From assembly GCF_014805625.2 (NCBI RefSeq), contig NW_023998434.1:1263912-1327911 (forward strand): DNA of 64,000 bases, in the 5' to 3' direction. The translations under genes and the position numbers were made by a program. Shown here piece after piece: positions 25,090 to 36,512 of this stretch. The notes below the pieces were generated by a model, which was not told the origin of the DNA, did not search any database, and saw nothing but the letters and a program-made list of their open reading frames with translations. Within the stretch, counting starts at the first letter, position 1. Every line of letters starts with the position of its first letter. This DNA comes from Glossina fuscipes (taxonomy: Eukaryota; Arthropoda; Insecta; Diptera; Glossinidae).

Positions 25090-27590
25090 GGACCAATTTA
25101 ACTAAATTTTAAAAATAACCCGTCAAGTCTGATGAGAAAAAATGTGGAATTAACTCTGCTGCTCTAGACAAGATATTGATGCTGTAAAGCGACGTAAAGG
25201 AGAAAAACAAATAATAATACCACTTGCCACGACATGCTGTTCCGGGAACTTTTTCTTTCTCCCGCATTGACTAATCCATCGTATCCACAGTCGTCCTCTC
25301 GGTAAATGGTCGAAGAAAAAGGACATACGTATACTTTATAAACGCAATTCGGGATACAGTGCGAGATCTCGAAGTTTTATTATATTAGTTATATCTTAAA
25401 ACGCGTCTATTCAGTTTGTTTAGACCGTCGTGCAATGAATATCAAATAAATGATGAGAAGTTTGAAGAAAATCCCATTTAACACCACGTAGTGTCATTTA
25501 TCTACTTCTTAACATCGTAAACCACATTTATTTCTTATACGATTTTTATGCGCACCATAAAAAACTTCTTACGTAGAAAAGCGTAACAATGCACCTATTA
25601 ATATATAGGATATGACGTAAGAGAACTATAACTATCGGAGCAGTAATTAGTTAATAAAAGTTATATAGTAGAACAGGGGCGTATTTAGGAAAGATTAGCG
25701 TTATGCTATTGCTCTCTGAAATGAATTTTCAAGCCACAATTAAGGATCGTTGTTCTCAATAAGCCAGAGGGATAGAAACGATACGAATTTATTTGCATAA
25801 AACCGTTGAATTTGATTCTTTTCACACTTTTATTTCCGAATCCTTTCAAAAAAGAAGCTGCCAGTTTATTATAACGTGAAGTAGGCTTTTTTGTAAAGGA
25901 AATTCACGAGCAGAAGAAGAAGAAGAAGAACAAATCGTTCATATCCCTACCCATTTTATTTACGTTAAAGCTGCAAACAACTTTCGGTGGATGCTCTTCA
26001 AAAAACTTCCACACCAGCAATGTTTAGCCGAATTTTGCATTTGGCTGGGAATGATTCGTAGTTCTTGACGAACTGAGCGAAAATTATCCCCACGACTTTA
26101 CGATTTATAAATTAGGTAGCATAGGCATTTGCACTAAGGCTTTTTCGATGATATCTGTGCTGTGAGTTTCCAATTCAATTATAAAATGTTTACGAAGGCA
26201 GACTGCAAAATTCGAGTATAGTTCTCTAGTTTGAGAAAAATGGAACCGATTCTGCAAAAATGCTTACTCTAAAGTATTCAATAATTGTGCCCTCTCGGTA
26301 GCGTTGAAAAGCAATAATTACAAGGTGTCATACTTACATTATGACCATGGACTATAACTAGGGACACAGTCGTAGTGGATGCCGTTTCCCTTAACTTTAT
26401 TTAAAAGGAAAAAATTCTGCAAATTTTCATTGCATTTTGCCTTGCTTTCATAGTTCACAGCTTAAGTTCTATAAATTTTTATAACTTTGTTACAAGTTTT
26501 GGTTTATAAGGACTTAAGTTTACGTTTTCGTTCATTCATTAGCCAGGTGTTCATTATTTCAATTAAAATTTTTAATATTAATCAGATTTTTCATAATCAT
26601 TTCATCATCATCTTGTTTTCATAATGAATCGTCCTTCATATCATACATTTTAAATGTATTTTGAGCAATGACTTGAAAGGTTATTGTTGCCATGTTATCA
26701 TTGCTCGAAAGCAATGAGTAATAATAATAGTAATTTTAATAATAAATAAAGTACTTTACAGTTTAAAGTTTTAAATGGCTTGACTTAATCAGATCAGAAC
26801 GTTAGGAAATGAAGAATAATCTAAAATGCAATTAAAATGTATTAGTATTTAAGATAATAACATCAAATGGGGGACATAAACTGACCTTTTGCTGCCCGCT
26901 ATCAGTAATATATAGCTCTATAATGAGGATAACTTACTATTCACTGAGCATACTTAAAAGCCTTACCTCGCAAGGCATCAACTTGACTATCATTTTTCGT
27001 AATATAAAGTATTAACGATATTGATTGATGAGATCATTTTACCTTATTTTTAGCAATGACATAAAATTTGCGAAAACCTATTTCAGTTCATTTCATAGTT
27101 TCTCTTCTTTCGAGTTAAATACGCTATTAAGATTTATTTAAAGAAATTCATATATGCGTTACACGTGTACATGCATAAAATATGCCTAAATGCTTACGTG
27201 CCGTGCGCACATCCAACCAAGGTATTCATTCATATTCATTCATTGCTTACATTCATATCAAAGTCATAACGATCGAAATAGCAATCAACGACGCACATCG
27301 ATGTCTAGAGGAGCGCGAGTATACAATAAAGAAAAAAAAAAAAGAAAGAAATTTATATTCAGTGCGTTTAACCAGGTTTTAAGGTTTTAAATGTTAAATG
27401 ATTGTAGTTGTGTGGTGCGTACGAGAATTTTCTTTAATCTATTGAAAGGCAACTAAGTTTTTCTTTTTTCTTTTCTATCCATTTTCTTTTTGCCTTTAAA
27501 TAGATGATTACATTGAATTCTTGATATTACTTATGCATGAATTTAAGATACGTACGTATTAAAAAAAGTTTTCGTTTCATTTCTTGCCGT
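25090..27590. other. Non-coding DNA
   Basis: Nothing beyond short repeats; 25090-25450 is GC-richer and may be the continuation of the relic at 24820-25074. Confidence 0.5.
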
Positions 27591-27591
27591 C

Positions 27592-27621
27592 GTTGTGCCT
27601 TCTCTTCTCTCTTAGGTAAGA
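27592..27621 (+). other. Candidate recursive splice site (ratchet point), plus strand
   Basis: A nearly unbroken pyrimidine tract (CCTTCTCTTCTCTCTTAG) leads straight into GTAAGA, with the junction at 27615/27616. A strong 3' splice site fused to a 5' splice site with no exon between them is the signature of zero-length-exon recursive splicing in long fly introns. If it is real, the window lies in a long intron of a plus-strand gene, for which I see no exon with confidence. No transcript evidence is available. Confidence 0.35.
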
Positions 27622-27632
27622 TAATGAAAGGA

Positions 27633-27664
27633 AAAGAAAGAAAGAAAGAAAGAAAGAAAGAAAT
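27633..27664. repeat. (AAAG)n tetranucleotide repeat
   Basis: About seven AAAG units, about 17 bases downstream of the candidate plus-strand recursive splice junction. Confidence 0.9.
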
Positions 27665-27957
27665 TCATTGCTTAAGAGGGAGGTGGCGAAAAGTCTCTGA
27701 CAATTTGAAATTTATGTGTGCTTTTCAGAGCACATTAAAGATTCCACCTCCTACAAGAAGAGTTGATAAAGTGAGATATTGTTGGCATAGATTCTCGTAT
27801 GTACGAATGTATATCTATTATCTTAAGCCATAGCATACAAATTTTGTTTAAAGCTTAAATTAAAAACAAAATCCTTTATTGTTAGTACAGCAAGGGCAAG
27901 CAAGTTATAAGTATTTTTCAGTTAGCTTAAGCGTGTAATTACAAGGTAAAATCTGTA

Positions 27958-28018
27958 ACATATACATACATACATACATATATATACATATATATACATA
28001 TATATATATATACATATA
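27958..28018. repeat. (CATA)n/(TA)n compound repeat
   Basis: CATACATA and ATATATACAT units over about 60 bases. Confidence 0.8.
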
Positions 28019-28103
28019 GATTGTAAATTAGTTTAGTTCTACTATTAGTTACTCTAAACTCTAAATACGAATAATACCTTTAAATTATACTTCTTTTTAT
28101 GGG

Positions 28104-28132
28104 CTACATACATACATACATACATACATTCA
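28104..28132. repeat. (CATA)n microsatellite
   Basis: Six CATA units. Confidence 0.85.
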
Positions 28133-28567
28133 TTGCAAACTACATGACAAAAATGAAATACTTAAACAATTTTACAGAACATTGAAAAACTTTTGTCACG
28201 TACGATGTTTTCTTTTGTAGAGTAACTGCTGTAGTTTTGCTTTTTTTTTTTTTTCCTTTTTTTTGTTACTCTTGAATTATTTTCTATATTCAATACTATG
28301 AACGTAAGAAGTCAACTAAATCGATCATTGCATTTAAATTATAGTTAAATAATAGTTGAAAAATTATATAAAATACTTGAACTAAAGGCACATTCAACTA
28401 TAGAAAAACAAATACATAATTCGTGCCTTTGATGAATATTTGAAACATCGATTTTCATATATTTTTATTAAATCAATAGAAGAAAAAATGCTTTTTTTAT
28501 TCATTTAGAAGTTTTTAAATAATTGTTCTGAAATCTCTTGAGACTTTTAACTTTCTTTCGTAGTCTT

Positions 28568-28569
<2 letters not shown>

Positions 28570-28598
<29 letters not shown>
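28570..28598. repeat. Poly-T tract (29 T)
   Basis: Uninterrupted T run. Confidence 0.95.
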
Positions 28599-28857
28599 GT
28601 TGTCTTTGTATCAGAAAACCGAAGGCAGTACACTGGAAGAATTTTGTAAAACTGTTTGCCGAGTGTTGTTACGCTATTTGTTTGTCCCTATTTTGTGTTC
28701 ATAATGGTGATGTGCATAAGAAATTTTAAATCTGTTTACAATTAATAGATCAGATGTTTTCCATAACGGAGGTATGTTTGAAAAGCAAAATTCTTTTGCA
28801 AGCTGAGCTCCAAGTTCTTAAAGTGAGCAAAAAGATAAGAAGAAAATGCATTCAGAA

Positions 28858-29020
28858 GTCTCTTTCCCCCTCTCGCTCTCTCTCTATGCCTCTCCGTCTC
28901 TTTCCCTCTCCCTTTCCCTCTCAATCTCTCTCCCTTTCTTTCTCTCTTTATCTCTCTCTCTCTCTCTCCCTTTCTTTCTCTCTTTATCTCTCTCTCGCTT
29001 TTCTTATCTCCCTCTACTCT
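28858..29020. repeat. Long pyrimidine (CT)-rich tract with 36-bp duplication
   Basis: About 160 bases, almost all C and T. The block 'ccctttctttctctctttatctctctctc' starting at 28932 recurs at 28968. The open frames on both strands here are low complexity. Confidence 0.85.
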
Positions 29021-29279
29021 TGAACCACAAATATTCATAATAATAATTTTATAAAATTGCGGAAAATCTATTACGACTTTTTTATTTAGAAGAAGACGCT
29101 TCATAAATTATATATATTTACCATTAGAGAAGGATTGTAAATTGGTTCAGTCAAATTTAGGATTTCAAAAATCGTTCTCTCGCTGGCTCTTATTACGTTT
29201 GCTCAATTCACCTTGAATACATTTTCAGAAATTTATACCTTCCTTTTTATATATATGTAATTCAAGCGACGGATGCTCG

Positions 29280-29930
29280 CTCCTCTTGGAAGAATTGCGA
29301 ACATTATCGAAATACTGCTTTTCGATTTTTTTCCTATGTAGTCAGTGATTGTAGAGATCTAAAGTTTGCACAGGCCTGCACTGATAAAACAGGAAACGTG
29401 ATAGTGCGGCTGATAGCACGGCATTGTTTTATCTGGATACTGATGCAGAGGTATGGACTATCCGAATGTTAAAGTGGGTATATTGCGTGATGTCGAGAGC
29501 CCAAAACCGTTACAATCTGAACTATGCTTGCTATGGCTGTCAGTGTCGGCACTGATAAACACTTCTGAGGCAGAGTAACTCTATTTAATTTTCGCTGTTT
29601 GCAGAATGCCTACGTAAGAGCGGCGAGGTGCTGACTACTGAAGACTGCCTTTAGGGAAATTTTCCTAGTGGCTGCGGTTATACCAAAACTGCAGAAACAT
29701 AAAATATTAAAATATTATGAAGTCTTCGTCCTGTCTAGACCATGCCAAATCCCTCTGACGCGCCTGGAGTCCTATACATATCAAAACGGTGTAGGATTGG
29801 CCTGCTTGCCGGAAGATGCTAGTTACAGTTTGCCCGTAGGGTCTTAAGGCTTCGTTGCATTTAAACCAACTGAACGAGAGTGTAGACGTTAAACCAAAGA
29901 AACAGTTGTATGTTCTCGCATAAAATGAAA
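29280..29930. other. GC-richer block without recognised gene
   Basis: About 650 bases with GC well above the flanks. It contains stretches such as 'gcgcctggagtcctatacatatc' and 'ggattggcctgcttgccgg'. No long frame, terminal repeat or known motif was found. It is probably an old insertion, perhaps a degraded retroelement. Confidence 0.25.
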
Positions 29931-30154
29931 TACATGTCTAGATATCTTTGTGGGTGTTGTCTGTATACCAAAGGCAAAGAGAGGGATGCTTATGCAATTA
30001 GGGAAAAGTTTAATAAATTTTCAATCTTTACTTAAGTCGATAAGTGAATTCAATATATTTACTTCAATTGATAGACATCGAAGATTCGTTTTAATTTGAA
30101 TATTGATTTTCGTATTGTTGTTGCTATTGTCGCAAACAAAATATGGCAATTTAG

Positions 30155-30254
30155 NNNNNNNNNNNNNNNNNNNNNNNNNNNNNNNNNNNNNNNNNNNNNN
30201 NNNNNNNNNNNNNNNNNNNNNNNNNNNNNNNNNNNNNNNNNNNNNNNNNNNNNN
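30155..30254. other. Assembly gap (100 N)
   Basis: Exactly 100 N, the usual placeholder for a gap of unknown size. Both flanks carry the same 8 bases, CAATTTAG (30147-30154 and 30255-30262). Confidence 0.99.
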
Positions 30255-30765
30255 CAATTTAGTACATTTGTTATTTTATTTATACCCGATGGAAATACAC
30301 GCAAGGGAAGAGCTACCATCAATAAAGTACACATTGTTTGTTAGTGTAACAATATCGGTCGACTTGTGTCCTCATTACTCGATATTCTTAAATGAAACTT
30401 CGAGATATTATTAAAAAAAGTCAAAGAAGTGCAAACAATAAAAAAAATGTTTCACTTAATCTGCTCTTCCTTTCATCTACGGTGGATATAAAAGTCGAAA
30501 GTTGTAAACACAAGCACACCCAAAGTGAATAAAAGACTTTAGCTTAGTTATGTGTTTTCTTAAGGATGGATGGGTGTACGAAATTCGTTACAAGACATCG
30601 CAACAGGAAGTTTATGTGCTTTTCATTTATTTTTCCCATTCACTCTTTCTTTCTTTGGTTGATTTAAATTACCCGTTCAAGTTTTTTCAGTTGCTTGCAT
30701 GGTTTGAATGAGTGAACACACAAGCATTTGTTTTTTATTTTTATTATATTTTTCCTTTTTTCTTT

Positions 30766-30808
30766 TCTTTTTTATTTTATTTTTATTCTATTTTATTTTA
30801 TTTTATTT
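30766..30808. repeat. (TTTTA)n repeat
   Basis: TTTTA units with interruptions inside a longer T-rich stretch. Confidence 0.8.
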
Positions 30809-31479
30809 ATGTACTTTATTGCTTTTCTGTTAGGCGAAGAGAATCTTAAGTTTTGGCTTTGCCATCATTTTAATACATATTATTTTAGCATTAGTTCAGT
30901 TTCTGTGGCATCCATTTTAGGCATAAATATTCATGGCACACAAAAAGAGTTTCTTAAAGTTTCCTACACCATCCCTATACAAGCCAACTTAGAAGTACAG
31001 TAGAGAAAACGATAGAAAGGCATAAAGAAATTTTCCAAATGTTGAAAGTTATGTAATATAAGCATTTTGAAACTTCGCTACTAATTTGCTAATTACTTGG
31101 AAAATTTAAATGTCAAAAGTCAACGATGCCAAGTGAAAAGTTAACATCAGCGAATTTTCAACGTTCATGTTACTAAACCATTTTCAAAAAACTCTTCTTC
31201 TCACCTACTCTCGTCCATTTATTTATTTTCATGAAAGTCTAAGAAATATAATAAAGGCAATGGCAATTTTTTTACACCTCTCCCGATATGTGCCATGTAG
31301 GTTGGAAACTGTCGGGTTGATCTCTTTATTTGCAATTATATGTATTTTGTGTTGAAAAATCTTTAAGGTGTTTTTTTTTTTTTAGCTTTCGTATCGAACT
31401 CTCAGATGCATAAAACGGCAAAAATATCAAACAACATAGAAAGAGACAGCATTTCTAACTTGACTTCAGTGTCGCAAAA

Positions 31480-31765
31480 CATGTGACCTTCTAAAATTCC
31501 AGTATAAAAGTAAACAAAAGCTCTAAAGCCGGGACATATGCAAAAGAATTTGAACGTGACCTAAACTTTTCAAAGGACGCGTCTACAACGTTCACAAGCC
31601 TATGCGATAAAAACTTTTATTTTGTAAATAGAAAAACTGTCCTTCTGCCTTCTCCCATATTATAGGGTAAACGAATTCAGTTATTTTCCTTTTTAATTAG
31701 TCTTTTCTAGGGTAAATGTGTTGGATATAAAAGATTCGGTCGCGACAAAATATAATTTTCTTATC
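31480..31765 (-). mobile_element. Interspersed repeat family B, copy 3
   Basis: Reversed: the head TAAGAAAATTATATTTTG, TCGCGACCGAATC lies at 31733-31762, and the body segment 'caaaataaaagtttttatcgcataggcttgtgaacgttgtagacgcgtcctttgaaaagttta' lies at 31565-31625. Both match copy 1. Confidence 0.45.
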
Positions 31766-32334
31766 CGTTTTTTATTTACTATTAGCGCTATTGCGCTCAT
31801 TCATAAAGCAACAAGTTGGCATCACTTACAAATTCTTGTTAACTTGCACTGAACTGTTTTTAAGCGATATCCGCTGGGAGTTCTGAAGAAGAAAGAAACC
31901 AAAACTTCACTTCACGTTTTACAAGACATGTAACACTTCATAGTGGCGTTAATCATACGCACCGCTGTTAGTCTTTCGTAGAGCCAACCAACAGCCTTGA
32001 TTGCTTTATGCAAACAAAGCCAGACAACAAACTAAATTTTTTTCATTTCAAATACATATACAGGTTACTCATACGTACTTTTGGCCAATTAAATTTTTCT
32101 AGACCATCTACTCGCAATAATGTTAGTTTTACGCATTTACACCTTTTGTTTGCTGTAAAACTTTGCTTGCACACTTTCCTTGTATCCTTTTGATGATTTG
32201 AATTTCAATAATGAATATTTATTACTATATATATCGCCGAAGAACGTGGGATATATTCGTTTTATTAAGACGTTTGCAACATCGAGAAGGAAATCTCGGA
32301 GTCTCTGCATATGTATTTTTATTTAGCGTCAAAT

Positions 32335-32575
32335 TCTGAATCGATTTCAGCATTTCCGGTTATCCGTCTGTCCGTCTATGCGTCCGTATAATGTTGGTTG
32401 TAAGCATTCTCTTGCCCGCAAAAGCCATGACTTCAAATTTTGCAGAAACATTGGTAAGTTTTCTAAGCTAGGTTGGCAATGACAATGGAGCAAATTATTC
32501 GGAAGACACGCCCAGTATGCAAAACTGCCAACAATTCTCTTTATCAAAAGAAGTAAAAAATTGATTTCTTGCCCA
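32335..32575 (+). mobile_element. Interspersed repeat family A, copy 3 (diverged)
   Basis: The core GTCTGTCCGTCTATGCGTCC is followed by a gttgtaagcattctc/gcccgcaaaagccatgacttcaaatttt/cattggtaagtt/aatgacaatggagcaaatt order that parallels family A copies 1 and 2. Divergence is substantial. Confidence 0.45.
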
Positions 32576-32754
32576 TAGACCAGAGCACATAAATCTACAA
32601 AAATCACATATCTATTCTATGGACGTTGCTATAATATCTGCGTAAATGTGAGAGATATCGATTATGCTTACCCAATATTATAGTGTTCTAAAATGTACTT
32701 TCTTTTTCAGTAGTCGCACAAGCAAGCTTTAAAAACTATGTAAACCTTTGCCCA

Positions 32755-32945
32755 GTTTCAAATTTGGAATGCAGACCACGTCCGTCTATCTGTCCATGTG
32801 CACGATTATGTAATATCTATGGTAAACATTCTCATGTTAGCGGAACTGAAGATATCGACTATAAATTTGAAAAGGAATCTGAAAATGACTCAAACCGATC
32901 AAAGGACACATCCATCAAGCCCTATGCAATAAATTGTGAACACCG
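32755..32945 (+). mobile_element. Interspersed repeat family A-like fragment
   Basis: CGTCCGTCTATCTGTCCATG followed by 'ggtaaacattctcatgttagcggaactgaagatatcgactataaatttg' echoes the family A order. It lies about 180 bases downstream of copy 3 and may be a second insertion or a duplicated part. Confidence 0.3.
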
Positions 32946-33147
32946 CTTTCTTACTCATAAAGTATAACCTATGCACCACATAAATTTCCATTTTTATTGA
33001 TACCGATTGTCCGCGAACCAGTGATTAAGCTTCTTTATCCTTTTTTCCGCTTGTTTGAAATTTGTTTTCCTGCCTCAGAAGTTCAGATAAGAAGGTAAAA
33101 TGTATTTGAAAGTAAACCTAACCAGCTGATAGACAATGACTTTTTAC

Positions 33148-33173
33148 AAAAAAAAAAAAAAAAAAAAAAAAAA
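33148..33173. repeat. Poly-A tract (26 A)
   Basis: Uninterrupted A run; it could be the tail of an old retroposed sequence, but no body is recognised on its left. Confidence 0.95.
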
Positions 33174-34059
33174 GCGGCACCTTTCCTTAACCTAAGAGAT
33201 GTTACAAACATTTCCTAGGAAAATTTAAAAAGTTTGTCTGATATTCATATTTAATTTGTTAACAAACACCTTCTGCTTGAAATAAGGGCTTGAGGAGATT
33301 CGCACCCAGATAAATGAAGCTTTCTAATTTGTATACTCTTATCAAATGGAATTATTTTCCTTTTTCCGCTTAGGATTAACAGTACGGTAATCCCTTTGAG
33401 TGCATTACATAATGTCAGTGTATTTATCGCAGAAGTTCGTATGAGAAATTATAGGCTATGTACGTAGTCTTCCGCGAATAAAACGAACAGAATTTCATTT
33501 GAATAGATCTTTGCTGCGTTTGTAATTATTGTTTTTGAGAAAGAATTGCTGACTGAAGCAGCCTACGAGAAATACTCGGAAGATAAGTCATTTACTGTGA
33601 TCCCCTTTGACGGAAACGAAAACAATATTCTTTGACTCTTTGAAATGCTTTCAATGCGAACTATTGCAGCATATTACTTGTGCTACACATGTTATGTGTG
33701 TTGCGGTTAAGCAAAAATATGGAATGTTTTTTATTTTTACAAGTTTTTATATCGCCAGTAAACTGGGGAATGTCCGTGTAACAGGATAATGGGCAGAAGG
33801 GAAGCGGGAAAAAGTCATAGATAGTGACCGTAGTCCGCAGGGTAGTAGCGCCCAATTGCTAAACGTTATATCTTTACAGAATGAGCACTGACTGTAGCTA
33901 TGATCATACCTCAAACGCAATTAAAAGGATCTAACTCTGGCATCCAGTTAGTATGTGCTTATCGGGAAATAAGGAAAACAATTACGATCAATGTCTTTTA
34001 TTTTCTTCTTAAATATACATCTAGAAATGCATATACAAATGGGTCATAGCTTGCAATTG

Positions 34060-34083
<24 letters not shown>
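34060..34083. repeat. (TA)n microsatellite
   Basis: About 12 TA units. Confidence 0.85.
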
Positions 34084-34091
<8 letters not shown>

Positions 34092-34419
34092 ATGTATAGA
34101 TCATTTTAATAGAAATGTTGCTTTTATTATAAATGTAAACTTTTCTATTTTTCTTTTGCAAACATTCCAAACCAAGATTAAAATGTTGAGATTATTTATG
34201 CTTTAGATTGTGTAAATTCCGGCATACAACCAACCACAAAAGCATAAACATATCTGCATGTAAGTGCATAAATGCCGTAACGTAGCATATGTTTATTTAT
34301 ATGAACTAAGGTAACGGGTTGGGCCGAAAAACTATTTACAACCGGTTCGAAATGTTCAGCATTCATAAAGCGGTATTAGAGGAATGCTGTAAATCGACTC
34401 AAATGCTTTGAGAAGAGAG

Positions 34420-34422
<3 letters not shown>

Positions 34423-34456
<34 letters not shown>
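34423..34456. repeat. (GA)n microsatellite
   Basis: Nearly pure GA repeat of about 28 bases followed by CAGAGA. Confidence 0.85.
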
Positions 34457-35329
34457 TAAAAACAATAACAACAATGTATCGTTTTTTGTTCGGTTTGTGC
34501 CTTTTTTGTTTTTGTTTTCCTAGTTTTTTTTTTTTTTTTTTGTTAAGCCTTCAGTTTGCTCTCCCACGTTATGTGGGCATATTTATATGCACAAATGTAT
34601 GCGCAATGCTGATGTTTGCCATCAGTCGTAAAGTTATAAAAAAGTGACTATTAAAACAACCGCCGCTATTAACGGCTTTAGAGGAGTAGCGAAAAAATGG
34701 CAGGCAAATATAAGAATTCACATAAAAGTAAATATGAAATGTTGACTGCTGATGTTTTTATTTTCTTTTTTTTTTTTTTGCAACAGTTATTGTTGTTGTT
34801 ATTTACGATTTCGCCCAGCATCGGAATAAAGTAAAGCTATTCCATACTACATACAACCACATAACCATGAATTTGTAATTGGTTTGCATATTTATATACG
34901 TGTATGTAGGTTCGCAAATCCCTCTGAGACATGATAGAGAAAAAAAAAAAACAAAAAAAAACAAAAAGTGGTAACGAAACGGAGAGGAAAAGAGACGGAG
35001 AGAATATTAAAGAATGAATATAAGTTTGCCAATGTTAAGCGAACCAAAATCAACTATCTATCTATCTTACGATGTATACGCGTATATTTCAGAAAATAAT
35101 AAGTTTTCGACTCTTTCTCCTCGTGCGCCGGTATTGTTCCACGACCATTTATATGGTGTGGTGCATATGCATATGTAGGAGCAAATATCCAAAAACTATT
35201 ATAATATATGTTTGTGGCTTTGTATGTTTATAGCACGTATACAGCTAGTACGAGCAGCAGTATTTTCACTACAATATCAGATTATATATGTTAAACATAA
35301 AAGTATACGTATATCCAGGCATACATACT

Positions 35330-35362
35330 AACACACACACACACACACACACGAACACACAA
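35330..35362. repeat. (AC)n microsatellite
   Basis: About 11 AC units then CGAACACACA. Confidence 0.9.
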
Positions 35363-35808
35363 TTAATGGAACCATTCACTAGGATGACTCGGAGATATGT
35401 GAGCATTGAAATGCGCTTTTCATGCATAAGACATAGGCAACGAGCAGCTCATCTACGTAAATGTATGTGCGGTACATTTTATGCACAAAAACTTATGCAT
35501 ATTCATAGTTTATGAATTTTGTAGTTGGTTTGTTTTCCTAGATCCGCACACTACTTACTTGCACTTGCAATTACACTTGCATAAATAAATTTCATACATT
35601 GACATTATGTGGCAACATTTATGCACACTTTGCAATACGGTCGTTGTATGAGGAGAAATGTTTAAGAAGGAATTAAAATCATTGATGGCATTCATATGTT
35701 TTCTTAGATTGCACTTGGCTTATTTTACTTATCGCTGGTAAGATGGTAAACTAAACCTTTGTTAAGAAGACGTTTTTACGGTTGTGTTTTACACAACATA
35801 ATAGTATT

Positions 35809-35810
<2 letters not shown>

Positions 35811-35848
<38 letters not shown>
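35811..35848. repeat. (TA)n microsatellite
   Basis: About 18 TA units. Confidence 0.9.
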
Positions 35849-35850
<2 letters not shown>

Positions 35851-36467
35851 TATTTTTTAAATGTCTGCGCTTCTGAATGATTGCATTAATGAATGTTCAA
35901 GTTTGAAAAATTAAAATTTTCTTTTTCATTTGTATTCCACGCTTAGCTTGACAGCTTGAACATGAAATTCTGTTGTTGCTATGAGTAATTGTGTTAAATA
36001 AAAATGCGCTGCATCAGCAATGAAAAGAACAAACGAAGCAACAAAACATATATATATACTATTTATATAATATATCAGCAAAGTTTTACAAAGGAGAGGA
36101 AAAAATTGAAAAAAAAAAAAAAAATGAAAAACGTGCACCTTAAATATTTCACGTAAAAGTTATACGAAATTTTTAACCTAATTTTAATTACAATTTAAAA
36201 TAAAATAAAACTTTATTTTTGTATGGTGACAAATTGCAAAAGTAAGTAATGGGAAAAGTTATACATAAATAAAAATAAAAACTTAATTATTACCTACTTG
36301 AAATGAGGAAAAATATTATGTAAATGCTAGAGAGACTTATTTTATTGCATAGAGAAAGAATTTCATATTAAAACATTTCAACATTTATACTTTAAATTAA
36401 AAAGTAAATTAACCGGCAATCTAAGGAAAAGATTTTAAGCCTTCAGTGTTAGCATTCCAAATACTAT

Positions 36468-36469
<2 letters not shown>

Positions 36470-36510
<41 letters not shown>
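36470..36510. repeat. (CATA)-(TA)n microsatellite
   Basis: Two CATA units followed by about 16 TA units. Confidence 0.9.

Positions 36511-36512
<2 letters not shown>

Noticed and set aside
26955..26980. CCTTACCTCGCAAGG, a minus-strand GAG|GTAAGG donor-like site
   Set aside because: It is mainly a short near-palindrome; there is no pyrimidine tract and no coding frame upstream.
28742..29104. 120-codon Arg/Glu-rich minus-strand frame
   Set aside because: It is the reverse translation of the CT-rich tract at 28858-29020.
30021..30414. Open frames spanning the N gap
   Set aside because: They exist only because N codons are not stops; no real coding evidence.
34335..34360. GGTTCGAAATG, resembling a tRNA B box
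   Set aside because: No A box or foldable arms at a suitable distance upstream.
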